The notes: generated by a model from the sequence alone, not told the origin. A stretch of DNA of 64,000 nucleotides from Sphingomonas baiyangensis (GCF_005144715.1 NZ_SWKR01000001.1:434001-498000); one strand, 5' to 3'. Counted from the stretch's first letter, positions 36,937 to 45,663 are shown. Numbers and translations are program-made.

Positions 36937-38217
36937 ATGCTCGATCTGGTTCACGACGCGTTGCGGCTGCATGCCGATCCTTCCCGTGTCGTGGTGCGCC
37001 CGTTCCACATCGCGTGGCAGTCGAACGGACAGGCGCCGAGCCGCACCGAGCGGCTGGTACGCGAAGTGCTCGAGATGTCGCCGGGCGAGGCGCGGCGGCA
37101 GCTGCAATCGGTGCTCAAGGATTTCGAGGCGCGCCACTGGCAGACGCGGCGCGTGTTCATGTCGCGCTACGACGATATCGCGCGGCTGCTCTCGCTCGAC
37201 GACGCCAATATCTCCGACGAGAAGCGCCAGCTGATCGGCGCCTATTTCTGCCACGAATACAGCTATGCCGCCGCCGCGCTGATGAACCCGAGCGCGGTGC
37301 CGCATTTCGACCAGTCGGGCATGCCCGACGGATCGCTGCGCATCCTGATGTCGCTGCGCGCGGTCGGCGAAGGGCATATCTCGTCGGTCGCGTTCCGCGA
37401 GGGCATCATCACCGATGACAACGAGCTGTATCTCGCACCCGAGCCGCCCTTCGCCACCGCGGTCGACACGCATGGCGACGAGACGACGATTCCCGAAGGC
37501 CCCGTAACGGTGCACAGGCACCGCGATTCGACGCTGTCGGGCACCGTCATCTTCCCGATCACGCGCGCGCAGTCGAACGGGCTCGAGGACATGCGGCTGG
37601 TGCAGTTCACGCACGACGACGGCAGCGTCGAATGGCTGGGCACCTACACCGCCTATAACGGATCGCAGATCCAGTCCGAGCTGCTGCGCACGCGCGACTT
37701 CCGCAGCCTCGATCTGGTGCCGATGACCGGATCGGCGGCGCGCAACAAGGGAATGGGGCTGTTCCCCCGCAAGGTGGGCGGCAAGTATATGATGATCGGC
37801 CGGCAGGACGGCGAGAACCTGTTTCTCATCCAGTCCGACACGATCACGCACTGGGACGAGGGCGAATTGCTGCTGCGCCCCGAATATCCGTGGGAGCTGG
37901 TGCAGATCGGCAATTGCGGCCCACCGATCGAGCTCGACGAGGGCTGGCTGCTGCTGACGCATGGCGTGGGCGCGATGCGCAAATATTCGATCGGCGCGGT
38001 GCTCCTCGACAAGGACGACCCCAGCCAGGTCATCGGCCGCACGACGCGCCCGATCCTCGCCGCCGCCAACGAGGATCGCGAGGGCTATGTGCCCAACGTC
38101 GTCTATTCGTGCGGCGCGCTGCGGCACGGCGACCGGCTGTTCATTCCCTATGGCGTAGCCGACAGCTCGGTGGCGTTCGCGTTCGTCAGCATCGGCTCGC
38201 TGCTCGGCGTGATGTAG
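36937..38217 (+). CDS. GH130 family glycoside phosphorylase/hydrolase (mannoside-active family)
   Basis: A 426-residue five-bladed beta-propeller enzyme. The family hallmark, normally an Asp in a GxEDPR-like motif, is seen as SNGLEDMRLVQF (~207-218), and further blades show WLGTYTAYNG, KGMGLFPRKVGGKY and NVVYSCGALRHGDRLFIPYG. GH130 enzymes phosphorolyse or hydrolyse beta-mannosides, and some transfer mannose. Met replaces Pro in the usual EDPR sequence. It is translated in the same operon as the GT4 fusion upstream. Which mannoside is made or degraded cannot be told from sequence. Confidence 0.88.
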   Translation: MLDLVHDALRLHADPSRVVVRPFHIAWQSNGQAPSRTERLVREVLEMSPGEARRQLQSVLKDFEARHWQTRRVFMSRYDDIARLLSLDDANISDEKRQLIGAYFCHEYSYAAAALMNPSAVPHFDQSGMPDGSLRILMSLRAVGEGHISSVAFREGIITDDNELYLAPEPPFATAVDTHGDETTIPEGPVTVHRHRDSTLSGTVIFPITRAQSNGLEDMRLVQFTHDDGSVEWLGTYTAYNGSQIQSELLRTRDFRSLDLVPMTGSAARNKGMGLFPRKVGGKYMMIGRQDGENLFLIQSDTITHWDEGELLLRPEYPWELVQIGNCGPPIELDEGWLLLTHGVGAMRKYSIGAVLLDKDDPSQVIGRTTRPILAAANEDREGYVPNVVYSCGALRHGDRLFIPYGVADSSVAFAFVSIGSLLGVM

Positions 38218-38287
38218 GCGCCCGGCTTGCCGAGGCGCGCCGCGCGCGCGACACTGCGCCGCACCGATGCGCCGGAGCCGAGTCGCC

Positions 38288-38710
38288 ATGGCCGAGAACA
38301 AGACCAAGCCTACGCCTGAGGATGTGAACGGCTTCATCGCGGCGGTGCCCGATGCGGCGCGGCGCACCGATGCCGAGCGGCTGGCGGCGCTGTTCGCGCG
38401 CGTCACCGGCGAGCCGGCGACGATGTGGGGCGGCTCGATCATCGGCTATGGGCGCTATCGCTACCGCTACGACAGCGGGCGCGAGGGCGAATCGTGCCGC
38501 GTCGGGTTCAGCCCGCGCAAGGCCGAATGCGTGCTCTATGTCGGCGCCGGCCGGCCCGAACAGGCCGACAATCTGGCGCGGCTCGGCAAGCACCGGCTGG
38601 GCAAGGGCTGCCTGTATCTCAAGCGCGTGACCGACGCCGATCTGCCCGCGCTCGAGGCGATCGTGGCGACGGCCTATAGCGCGAAGGCCGAGGGCGAGGT
38701 CGAGGGCTGA
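38288..38710 (+). CDS. DUF1801 domain protein
   Basis: A 140-residue cytosolic protein of the DUF1801 (YdhG/YjbR-like alpha/beta) family: TPEDVNGFIAAV near the N-terminus, then TGEPATMWGGSIIGYG, YRYRYDSGREGE and KGCLYLKRVTDADLPALEAIV. The family is uncharacterised. ATG 38288 is preferred over an earlier in-frame start at 38267. The last 37 bases overlap the 3' end of the convergent cfa gene in another frame. Confidence 0.82.
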   Translation: MAENKTKPTPEDVNGFIAAVPDAARRTDAERLAALFARVTGEPATMWGGSIIGYGRYRYRYDSGREGESCRVGFSPRKAECVLYVGAGRPEQADNLARLGKHRLGKGCLYLKRVTDADLPALEAIVATAYSAKAEGEVEG

Positions 38711-39948
38711 CCATCCGCGCCGCGCAGGCGCCGCTCGCCCGCCAGCATATAGTCGCGCGTGATCGGCAGCGTGTGGCGGTCGCGTGCGAACTGGAGCTGG
38801 TAGTTGACGAGGCCGCCGTGGCGGAAGCTCACCTCGCTGCCCGCCAGATAATAGGTCCACATCCGATAGAAGCGCTCGTCGTACATCGCGACGATCGCCT
38901 CGCGCGCGGCGACGACGCGGTCATACCATGCCGCCAGCGTGTGCGCGTAATGGAGGCGCAGCACCTCGATATCGGTGACGAACATGCGCAGGCCTTCGTT
39001 GGCGCGCACGATTTCGGACAGCGCGGGGATATAGCCGCCGGGGAAGATATATTTGGCGGTGAACGCGTCGGTCACGCCCGGCCCGCCGGCGCGGCCGATG
39101 GTGTGGAGCAGCATCACCCCCTCGGGCGTCAGCAACTCGCGGCACTTTCGCATGAACGTGCGGTAATGCGCCGGCCCGACATGCTCGAACATGCCGACCG
39201 AGACGATGCGGTCGAACTGGCCGGTCATGTGGCGATAGTCGATCAGTTCGAAGCGGACATGGCGGTCGACGCCCGCCATCTCGGCCCGACAGCGCGCGAC
39301 CTTGAGCTGTTCTTCGCTGAGCGTGATGCCGCAGACATCGGCGCCCGTTTTGGCGTGCAGGTAAAGCGCCATGCCGCCCCAGCCGCAACCTATATCGAGC
39401 ACGCGCATGCCGGGCTCGATCGCGAGCTTGGCGGCGATATGCGCCTTCTTGGCGTCCTGCGCGGACTCGAGGCTCTGGGTTGCGGTGCCGTCATCAAAAT
39501 ACGCGCAGCTGTACTGGCGGTCGGCGTCGAGAAACAGGTCATAGAGCCGGTCGGACAGGTCGTAATGATGCGCGACGTTGCGCTTCGACCGGCGCGCCAT
39601 GTTGATGCGATCGATGCGGAAGCGGACATTGTCGACCGCGCGGCGCAGGCGGCTGGCGTCGAGCGTGCCGCGCCCTTCCTCCCAGCGGTTGTTGGCGGTG
39701 GCGAGGTTGAGGAAATCGCGAATGTCGCCGCGTTCGATGATAAGCCGGCCGTCCATATAGGCCTCGGCCGCGCCGAGGCTCGGATCGGCGAGCAGCTGCC
39801 GCAATGCGCGCGCATCGGCGAAGCGGATGGCGACATCGGCCAGTTCGGCATCGGGCGTGCCGTAGCTTGCGGTGCGCCCGCCGGGAAAGGTGACGGTGAG
39901 CCGTCCGCGCCGGATGGCACGCTCGAGGAAGCGATCGATCAGCGACAT
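38674..39948 (-). CDS. cfa: Cyclopropane-fatty-acyl-phospholipid synthase
   Basis: A 424-residue SAM-dependent enzyme that adds a methylene bridge to unsaturated phospholipid acyl chains at the membrane. It has the SAM motif LDIGCGWGGMALYL, the family patterns VAHHYDLSDRLYDLFLD, QYSCAYFDDG, GMFEHVGPAHY and FPGGYIPALS, and an N-terminal lipid-binding-like domain (~1-100). It is closer to canonical Cfa than the homolog at 3881. ATG 39948 is chosen over an earlier start that would add 14 residues. Its 3' end overlaps the convergent DUF1801 gene by 37 bases. Confidence 0.92.
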   Translation of the reverse strand: MSLIDRFLERAIRRGRLTVTFPGGRTASYGTPDAELADVAIRFADARALRQLLADPSLGAAEAYMDGRLIIERGDIRDFLNLATANNRWEEGRGTLDASRLRRAVDNVRFRIDRINMARRSKRNVAHHYDLSDRLYDLFLDADRQYSCAYFDDGTATQSLESAQDAKKAHIAAKLAIEPGMRVLDIGCGWGGMALYLHAKTGADVCGITLSEEQLKVARCRAEMAGVDRHVRFELIDYRHMTGQFDRIVSVGMFEHVGPAHYRTFMRKCRELLTPEGVMLLHTIGRAGGPGVTDAFTAKYIFPGGYIPALSEIVRANEGLRMFVTDIEVLRLHYAHTLAAWYDRVVAAREAIVAMYDERFYRMWTYYLAGSEVSFRHGGLVNYQLQFARDRHTLPITRDYMLAGERRLRGADGQPSTSPSAFAL

Positions 39949-40063
39949 GGACTGTCCGCTAGCGGACGAACCGGGGCGGAAAAAGGGCAAGGCGACAATT
40001 TTCGTGGTCAGGCCTGCGGGGCCAGGCGGTTGCGCTGTGCCAAACGCCTGTTAGGCTCGGGCA

Positions 40064-40423
40064 ATGCGCGCGCATCCCTATCGCCGGCTGCTCGACCGGG
40101 TGACCCGCTCGGGGCGCGGCGAGGCGCGGCTGTGGCTGCTGCTGCCCGTGATTGCCGGCTTCGCTGGCTGGATCGCGATCAAAGCATTAGGCGGTGCGCT
40201 CGCCCCCGCCCATGCACCCCTGTTCGCTCGCGCCGGCGACATCGTCCTCGTCGGCCTGCCCGCCAGCTGGGGGCTGTATCTGGCGTGGCGCGGGCTGATC
40301 GGCCTGACGCTCGGCCTGGCGGCATTGCGACGGCACCTGCGCGGCGCGCGGATCGGCGCAAGCTGGGCGAGCGGCTGGCGCAGCGCCGGCAACACCCTCG
40401 CCCGCCTCGCGCGCCGCGGCTAG
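40064..40423 (+). CDS. Small membrane protein, member of a two-gene local family
   Basis: A 119-residue protein with two to three membrane segments (LWLLLPVIAGFAGWIAIKAL; DIVLVGLPASWGLYLAWRGLIG; LTLGLAAL) and a basic C-terminal tail. It shares the N-terminal PYRxLxDxxxR and the SWxxYxxWRxxIxLxLG core with the gene at 40473. High GC (over 70 percent by eye), like its surroundings. The final codons CGCCGCGGCTAG are part of the 15-bp direct repeat that brackets the next gene. Function unknown. Confidence 0.65.
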   Translation: MRAHPYRRLLDRVTRSGRGEARLWLLLPVIAGFAGWIAIKALGGALAPAHAPLFARAGDIVLVGLPASWGLYLAWRGLIGLTLGLAALRRHLRGARIGASWASGWRSAGNTLARLARRG

Positions 40424-40426
40424 CGC
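40412..40426 (+). repeat. Left copy of 15-bp direct repeat
   Basis: CGCCGCGGCTAGCGC, including the TAG stop of the upstream gene. The copy at 40836-40850 is identical, and similarity extends about nine more bases with three transitions. Confidence 0.85.
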
Positions 40427-40472
40427 AGAGTGGCGCGCTTGACGTCTATCAGGTTACTCATAAGCTGATGTG

Positions 40473-40820
40473 ATGGCCGGCAATCCGTATCGCCAACTCT
40501 GGGACCTTACTTGGCGAGATGCTCTGTCGCGCGATAGCGTGGCGTTTCTCTTTACACCCTATCTGGCGGCAGCTGCCTTCGATTGGCTTTTCAAACTTGT
40601 TATTGTCGGGCTGTTCCCCAATGCGACGATGTTTCTCGTCATTGGCAGCTGGCTGATCTGGATCCTGATCGCCGGTAGCTGGACTGCCTATATTGTCTGG
40701 CGGGTCGGTATTCTGATTGCGCTGGGCATGACGCAGTTCCACAGGAATTATTGGCCGGTCATCAAATCCGAATTCCGCATCGCAGGCCGTTCCTTGCGGG
40801 ATATGCTTCGCGGCCGTTGA
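40473..40820 (+). CDS. Low-GC small membrane protein between direct repeats
   Basis: A 115-residue protein with two to three membrane segments ([48 protein letters not shown]). It is a diverged relative of the preceding gene ([12 protein letters not shown] vs [21 protein letters not shown] vs SWGLYLAWR). Hand count over 40501-40800 gives 165 of 300 G+C (55 percent), against over 70 percent just upstream, and codon use is correspondingly different. A GTG lies three bases before the chosen ATG. The segment is bracketed by the 15-bp repeat, so it may have been inserted from another source. Confidence 0.7.
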   Translation: MAGNPYRQLWDLTWRDALSRDSVAFLFTPYLAAAAFDWLFKLVIVGLFPNATMFLVIGSWLIWILIAGSWTAYIVWRVGILIALGMTQFHRNYWPVIKSEFRIAGRSLRDMLRGR

Positions 40821-40835
40821 ATGACGATGCCAGAA

Positions 40836-40850
40836 CGCCGCGGCTAGCGC
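40836..40850 (+). repeat. Right copy of 15-bp direct repeat
   Basis: CGCCGCGGCTAGCGC again, 424 bases downstream of the first copy and 15 bases after the stop of the low-GC gene, just ahead of rlmN. Confidence 0.85.
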
Positions 40851-40870
40851 GAAGCGGCGTTTTCGCCTAT

Positions 40871-42088
40871 ATGGCGGCCATGCTGACACCTCCGGCCGCC
40901 GCCATGCCCGTTCCCGGGCACATCGATCCCGTGCCCGTGCCGCGCGCGCTGCCGATGCGCGCCGACGGGCGTGTCGACCTGCTGGGCCTTTCGAAAGCCG
41001 ACCTGCGCATGGCGCTGGAGACCGCACAGCTCGAGCCGAAGCAGGCCAAGCTGCGCGCCAAGCAGTTGTGGCACTGGATCTACAATCGCGGCGTCACCGA
41101 CTTTTCGCTGATGACCGACATCTCGAAGACGATGCAGCCCTGGCTGGCGCAGCGCTTCGTCATCTCGCGGCCTGAAGTGGTCGAGGCGCAGGTATCGACC
41201 GACGGGACGCGCAAATGGCTGCTGCGCTCCGATGACGGGCAGGATTACGAGGCAGTGTTCATCCCCGACGCCGATCGCGGCACGCTGTGCGTGTCGAGCC
41301 AGGTCGGCTGCACGCTCAACTGCCGTTTCTGCCACACGGGCACGATGCGGCTGGTGCGCAACCTGACCGCGGGCGAGATCGTGGGGCAGGTGATGCTCGC
41401 GCGCGACGCGCTGGGCGAATGGCCGAGCCAGCCCGAGGGCCGGATGCTCACCAACATCGTGATGATGGGCATGGGCGAGCCGCTCTACAATTTCGATGCC
41501 GTGCGCGACGCGCTGCACGTGGTGATGGACGGCGATGGGCTGGCGCTTTCCAAGCGGCGGATCACGCTGTCGACCTCGGGCGTGGTGCCGATGATGGCAC
41601 GCGCGGGCGACGAGATCGGCGTCAATCTGGCGGTGTCGCTCCATGCCGTGACCAAGGACGTGCGCGACGAGATCGTGCCGCTCAATCGCAAATACGGCAT
41701 CGAGGAGCTGTTGCAGGCGTGCGCCGACTATCCCGGCGCCAACAATGCGCGGCGCATCACCTTCGAATATGTGATGCTCAAGGACAGGAACGACAGCGAC
41801 GCCGACGCGCACGAGCTGGTGCGGCTGCTGCGCAAGTACCGCCTGCCCGCCAAGGTGAACCTCATTCCGTTCAACCCCTGGCCCGGCGCGCCCTATGAAT
41901 GCTCGACGCCCGAGCGCATCAGGCGGTTCAGCGACATCGTGTTCGAGGCCGGCATCTCGGCCCCCACGCGCACGCCGCGCGGCCGCGACATCGATGCGGC
42001 CTGCGGGCAATTGAAGACCGCTGCCGAGAAGAAATCGCGGGCCGAGCTCGACCGGCTGGCGGCCGAGAAGCAGGCGGCGCTGGGTTAG
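40871..42088 (+). CDS. rlmN: Dual-specificity RNA methyltransferase RlmN
   Basis: Radical-SAM methylation of C2 of adenosine 2503 in 23S rRNA and A37 in some tRNAs. The product (up to 405 residues) has the radical SAM motif CTLNCRFC, the methyl-carrying cysteines near the C-terminus ([12 protein letters not shown]) and [13 protein letters not shown]. Starts at ATG 40871, 40880 or 40904 are all possible; related proteins often begin at the [13 protein letters not shown] position (40904). Its stop overlaps by four bases with the convergent small gene at 42085. Confidence 0.96.
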   Translation: MAAMLTPPAAAMPVPGHIDPVPVPRALPMRADGRVDLLGLSKADLRMALETAQLEPKQAKLRAKQLWHWIYNRGVTDFSLMTDISKTMQPWLAQRFVISRPEVVEAQVSTDGTRKWLLRSDDGQDYEAVFIPDADRGTLCVSSQVGCTLNCRFCHTGTMRLVRNLTAGEIVGQVMLARDALGEWPSQPEGRMLTNIVMMGMGEPLYNFDAVRDALHVVMDGDGLALSKRRITLSTSGVVPMMARAGDEIGVNLAVSLHAVTKDVRDEIVPLNRKYGIEELLQACADYPGANNARRITFEYVMLKDRNDSDADAHELVRLLRKYRLPAKVNLIPFNPWPGAPYECSTPERIRRFSDIVFEAGISAPTRTPRGRDIDAACGQLKTAAEKKSRAELDRLAAEKQAALG

Positions 42089-42279
42089 GCTGCTCCGGCA
42101 AGATCGTCGGCGTCGAGCGAGCCGCCCGGATCGAGGTCGGTCGTCGCCTTGCGGCCGGCGAGGATGGTATCGAGATCGGCGGCGGTAAGGCCGGTCTCGG
42201 TGTCGATCGTCGCATTGCCGGCATGACGCTCGCGAAACGCCCTGAGGCGCGCGAGCGCGGCGTCGAATTGCTGGCTCAT
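42085..42279 (-). CDS. Small acidic protein of unknown function
   Basis: A 64-residue soluble protein: an N-terminal amphipathic helix ([17 protein letters not shown]) then [16 protein letters not shown] and an acidic tail. It has a GGAGA ribosome-binding site nine bases before ATG 42279. It converges on rlmN with a four-base overlap. The layout resembles small alphaproteobacterial proteins of no known role; I do not recognise a family. Confidence 0.6.
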   Translation of the reverse strand: MSQQFDAALARLRAFRERHAGNATIDTETGLTAADLDTILAGRKATTDLDPGGSLDADDLAGAA

Positions 42280-42352
42280 CGATATTCTCCGTTGCTGTCC
42301 AAGGCGAACGGGCAGGCGATCGCACCGTTCCCGCCATCGACGTGTCGGCGAT

Positions 42353-43132
42353 ATGGCGCTACCGCCGCGCGCGATGCTCGAACCCACCACGCTTGCGCTT
42401 GCCGCCGCCGCCGGAATGCTGGGCGGCGCGATGAATGCGCTGGCGGGGGGCGGTACCTTCGCCACCATGCCCGCGCTGATCGCGATTGGCCTGCCCTCGC
42501 CCATCGCCAACGCCACGTCGAACGTCGCGTTGCAGCCCGGCGCCATCGCAAGCGCATGGACGTTCCGCGACGGGCTGGCGCCGGTGGGCGGCATCAATAT
42601 CCGCCCGCTTGCCGCGATCACTTTCGTCGCGGCGCTGGCGGGCAGCCTGTTGCTGGTGGTGACGCCTACCAGCACTTTCGACGTCATCATTCCCTGGCTG
42701 CTGCTGATCGCTACGCTGGCGATCGCGTTCGGCAAGCAGGCCGCCGCCGCGCTGGCGCGCCATGCCGCGCCCGGCCCCGCCGCTATGATCGTCGCGCAGG
42801 TGCTGCTCGGCGTCTATGGCGGCTATTTCGGCGGCGGCGTTGGGCTGATGTTCACTGCCGCCTGGGGCCTGCTGGCGGGCGAGCCGCCCGAGCGGCTGAT
42901 GGCGCCGCGCACGCTGATGCTCGCCGCCGCCAATGCCGCCGCCACCATCGTCTTCATCGGCTTCGGCATGGTGCGCTGGGAAGCCTGCGTGCCGATGCTG
43001 CTGGGCGCCATATTGGGCGGCTGGCTGGGCGCGCGGCTGGGCCGCGTGCTGCCGCCGCGCGTGATCCGCATCTGGACCTTGCTCGTCACCGTCGTCACGA
43101 CCATCATCTTCTTCGTTCGCGCTTACGCATAG
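42353..43132 (+). CDS. TauE/SafE family sulfite/anion exporter
   Basis: A membrane protein of up to 259 residues with seven to eight spans and the family start LAGGGTFATMPALIAIGLP (~31-49) plus GVYGGYFGGGVGLMF in the second half. TauE/SafE proteins export sulfite, sulfoacetate or other small anions. ATG 42374 (MLEPTTLAL) is an alternative start. It leads a run with a cytochrome b and a molybdopterin oxidoreductase, which suggests that it handles sulfite or a related oxyanion; that link is inferred. Confidence 0.9.
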   Translation: MALPPRAMLEPTTLALAAAAGMLGGAMNALAGGGTFATMPALIAIGLPSPIANATSNVALQPGAIASAWTFRDGLAPVGGINIRPLAAITFVAALAGSLLLVVTPTSTFDVIIPWLLLIATLAIAFGKQAAAALARHAAPGPAAMIVAQVLLGVYGGYFGGGVGLMFTAAWGLLAGEPPERLMAPRTLMLAAANAAATIVFIGFGMVRWEACVPMLLGAILGGWLGARLGRVLPPRVIRIWTLLVTVVTTIIFFVRAYA

Positions 43133-43144
43133 GAGCATCGTGCG

Positions 43145-43918
43145 ATGCAGGTCCGCACCGACGCAACGCCTGTAACCGACGCAGCCCCTGCGCCGAATGG
43201 CGGCAGCATGATCCGCAAGCACGCACTCGCCACCCGGCTGTGGCACTGGACCAATGCCGTGGCGATCATCGTCATGCTGGGCAGCGGATTCATGATCCTC
43301 AACGCCCACCCGCATCTTTACTGGGGTGATTATGGCGCCAATTTCGAGCAGCCCTGGTTTCGCGTGGCGTGGGTGTTCGAAGGCGGGCGCATTCCGGGGT
43401 GGCTCACCATCCCCTCGACCTACAACCTCGCGCTGGCGCGGCGCTGGCACCTGTTCTTCGCGCTGGTCCTCGCCTTCGCGCTCACGGCCTACATGATCGC
43501 CGGCCTCGTCAACCGCCATTTCCAGCGCGATCTGGCGATCCGCCGCGCCGAACTGGCGCCCGCGCATCTGGCGCATGACGTACGCGAGCATCTGGCGTTG
43601 CGCTTCCATGATCCCGCGCGGCCGGGCGCCTACAACATCCTCCAGAAGCTGAGCTATGTGGGCGTGATCTTCGTCGCCCTGCCACTCGCGATCCTGACCG
43701 GCCTCACCATGTCGCCGGGGATCAATGCCGCAGCACCCTGGATGCTCGATCTGTTCGGCGGGCGCCAATCGGCGCGCTCGCTGCACTTCATCGCCTCGAT
43801 CGCGATCGCCGCGTTCCTTGTCGTTCATCTGGCGCTGGTGATCCTTGCCGGGCCGGTCAATGAGGTTCGATCGATGATAACGGGCCGCTGGCGCGTGCCG
43901 CAGGAGAAGCAGCCATGA
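43145..43918 (+). CDS. Cytochrome b561-type (PF01292) membrane subunit
   Basis: A 257-residue protein with four to five membrane helices bearing paired His residues (RLWHWTNAVAI, RRWHLFFALVLAF, SLHFIASIAIAAFLVVHLALV), the pattern of di-haem cytochrome b subunits of hydrogenases and oxidoreductases. It should pass electrons between the quinone pool and the molybdopterin protein encoded next. Its stop overlaps the next start (ATGA). The N-terminal ~20 residues are soluble. Confidence 0.9.
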   Translation: MQVRTDATPVTDAAPAPNGGSMIRKHALATRLWHWTNAVAIIVMLGSGFMILNAHPHLYWGDYGANFEQPWFRVAWVFEGGRIPGWLTIPSTYNLALARRWHLFFALVLAFALTAYMIAGLVNRHFQRDLAIRRAELAPAHLAHDVREHLALRFHDPARPGAYNILQKLSYVGVIFVALPLAILTGLTMSPGINAAAPWMLDLFGGRQSARSLHFIASIAIAAFLVVHLALVILAGPVNEVRSMITGRWRVPQEKQP

Positions 43919-44676
43919 CGATCCTCACACGCCGCGCGCTGCTGGGCGGCCTCGTTGCCGGCGCCGGCGGGCTCGTTTCGGGCTGCGATGCGCTGGGGCA
44001 GGACGAGACGTTCCGCTCGATCCTGTTCAAGGGCGCCGACTGGCACCAGTGGACGCAGCGCGCGCTGACCGATCGCAATGCGCTCGCGCGCGAATTCCGA
44101 CCCGAGCAGATGTCGCCGGTGTTCCGCACCAACGGCACGCGCAATCCGAACACGCCGACCTACAACGCACAGGCCGCGACGGGCTTCGTCGACTGGCGCG
44201 TGCAGGTCGACGGGCTGGTGGCGCGCCCGCAGAGCTTCTCGATCGCGCAATTGCTGTCGATGCCGCAACGCGCGCAGATCACGCGGCACGATTGCGTCGA
44301 GGGGTGGAGCGCGATCGGCAAGTGGCAGGGGCCGCGGCTGGCGACACTGCTCGACGCGGCGGGCCTTAGCGACCGCGCGCGCTACATCGTGTTCCATTGT
44401 GCCGATCGCTATGCGGGCGGGCGGCCCTATTACGAGTCGATCGACCTCGTTGATGCCTTCCACCCGCAGACGATCCTGGCGCTGGGCCTGAACGACCAGC
44501 GGCTGGGTGTGGGACATGGCGCGCCGGTGCGGCTTCGCGTCGAGCGGCAACTCGGCTACAAGCACGCCAAATATGTCGAACGGATCGAGGCGGTCGCCGA
44601 TCTGGCGCCGATCCACGGCGGCAAGGGCGGCCTGTGGGAGGATATCGCCGATTATGAATGGTATGCCGGCATCTGA
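43915..44676 (+). CDS. Molybdopterin-dependent oxidoreductase, sulfite oxidase/MsrP-like, probable Tat lipoprotein
   Basis: A 253-residue protein with the sulfite oxidase-family Moco domain: the Mo-ligating Cys127 in TRHDCVEGWS, then YESIDLVDAFHPQTILAL, and GAPVRLRVERQLGYKHAKYV. The N-terminus has twin Arg (TRRALLGGLVAG) followed by a lipobox LVSGC (Cys24), so it is probably Tat-exported and lipidated. YedY/MsrP is not lipidated, and its partner YedZ is a different cytochrome; here the partner is PF01292-type. The substrate (sulfite, sulfoxide or other) is open. Confidence 0.88.
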   Translation: MTILTRRALLGGLVAGAGGLVSGCDALGQDETFRSILFKGADWHQWTQRALTDRNALAREFRPEQMSPVFRTNGTRNPNTPTYNAQAATGFVDWRVQVDGLVARPQSFSIAQLLSMPQRAQITRHDCVEGWSAIGKWQGPRLATLLDAAGLSDRARYIVFHCADRYAGGRPYYESIDLVDAFHPQTILALGLNDQRLGVGHGAPVRLRVERQLGYKHAKYVERIEAVADLAPIHGGKGGLWEDIADYEWYAGI

Positions 44677-45109
44677 CCCGCGGCGCATCCGGTGGCGCGG
44701 CGCGCTCGACCGGGCCGAACATCGCGTGCGCTTCGCGCTTGGCGGCATCGCGATCGGGGTGGTCGCGGGGCTGGCGATCATCGCGGCATGCAACAGCATC
44801 TGGGCGCTCGCCAACGGCATGGGACTCGGCGCGCTGTGGGACGATACCTCGCCGGCGCAGGCCGCGCTGGCGGGCGCCCCCTATGCGATGCTCGGCATCG
44901 TCGGCATCCGCACGCCGCGTGCGTGGCAGGTCGCGGCGGTGCTGACGGCGGCTTTCTGGGGATATTATCTCTACGCGATCCTACGGCCCTATGACGGCGT
45001 GGGCGCCAATATTGGCCTCGGCATCCTGATGCTTGCCTCGCCCGTCATCATCGTTGCGGCAGCATTGCTCACGGCGGCGATCGATCGCGTCAGGCAGCCC
45101 CCCGCCTGA
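44663..45109 (+). CDS. Small membrane protein at the end of the Moco oxidoreductase run
   Basis: A 148-residue protein with four hydrophobic segments (FALGGIAIGVVAGLAIIAAC, AQAALAGAPYAMLGIVGI, QVAAVLTAAFWGYYLYAIL, LGILMLASPVIIVAAALL). It starts at ATG 44663, inside the last codons of the oxidoreductase gene (ATG 44654 is an alternative), so it belongs to the same operon. No family is recognised; it could be an accessory anchor or electron-transfer partner. Confidence 0.65.
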   Translation: MPASDPRRIRWRGALDRAEHRVRFALGGIAIGVVAGLAIIAACNSIWALANGMGLGALWDDTSPAQAALAGAPYAMLGIVGIRTPRAWQVAAVLTAAFWGYYLYAILRPYDGVGANIGLGILMLASPVIIVAAALLTAAIDRVRQPPA

Positions 45110-45125
45110 CGCGACCGCCGGCGCG

Positions 45126-45569
45126 TCAATCGGTGTGTTCGTGAACCAGCATGCGATCGTTGGTTTCGATCAGGCCGTTATACTCGTCGATCAGCGCCAT
45201 CGCCTTGTCCTGACCACCCAGCGACTTGGACATCGCGGCGAGCCATTTGGCATCGCTCGGCGTCATGCTGTATTCGAGCTCGGAAATGCCATCGGCCATC
45301 GGGAAGATGGCGATCACGTCCCACTCGCCGGTCTGCGGATGATAGGTCGACGGCATAGGAATGCCCGCCGCCTTGGCCGAGGGCATGAACGTCTTGCTGA
45401 TGGTTTCATTGGCGCGTCTTGCCGCGCCCGGCTTGAACTTGGTCATATTGACCATCGCATAGCGCACATTGGTTTGCTTGGTCGCGGTCATCTGCTGCGC
45501 CGCCGCCGGCGACGCAGCCAAGGCAAACGCGATACCGAGCGGGACTAGCGCCCGTTTTCCCCTGTTCAT
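45126..45569 (-). CDS. Secreted protein of unknown function
   Basis: A 147-residue protein with a clear signal peptide (ALVPLGIAFALAASPAAAQ). The mature part is soluble and contains a beta-alpha pattern (VRYAMVNMTKFKPG, GEWDVIAIFPMADGISELEY) resembling a dimeric alpha-beta-barrel (NIPSNAP/antibiotic monooxygenase-like) fold, and a His-rich end (VHEHTD). I would not assign a function. It converges with the Moco module. The 299 bases upstream to the next gene hold only one hairpin (45664-45689). Confidence 0.7.
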   Translation of the reverse strand: MNRGKRALVPLGIAFALAASPAAAQQMTATKQTNVRYAMVNMTKFKPGAARRANETISKTFMPSAKAAGIPMPSTYHPQTGEWDVIAIFPMADGISELEYSMTPSDAKWLAAMSKSLGGQDKAMALIDEYNGLIETNDRMLVHEHTD

Positions 45570-45663
45570 AGTAATTCCCCATCATTATTTGCCGAGTCGG
45601 CGGACAAGGCTAGGCGCAATGGCGATCAGCCGCCATGCAATGTTTGCAACAGGCTCACAGCGC

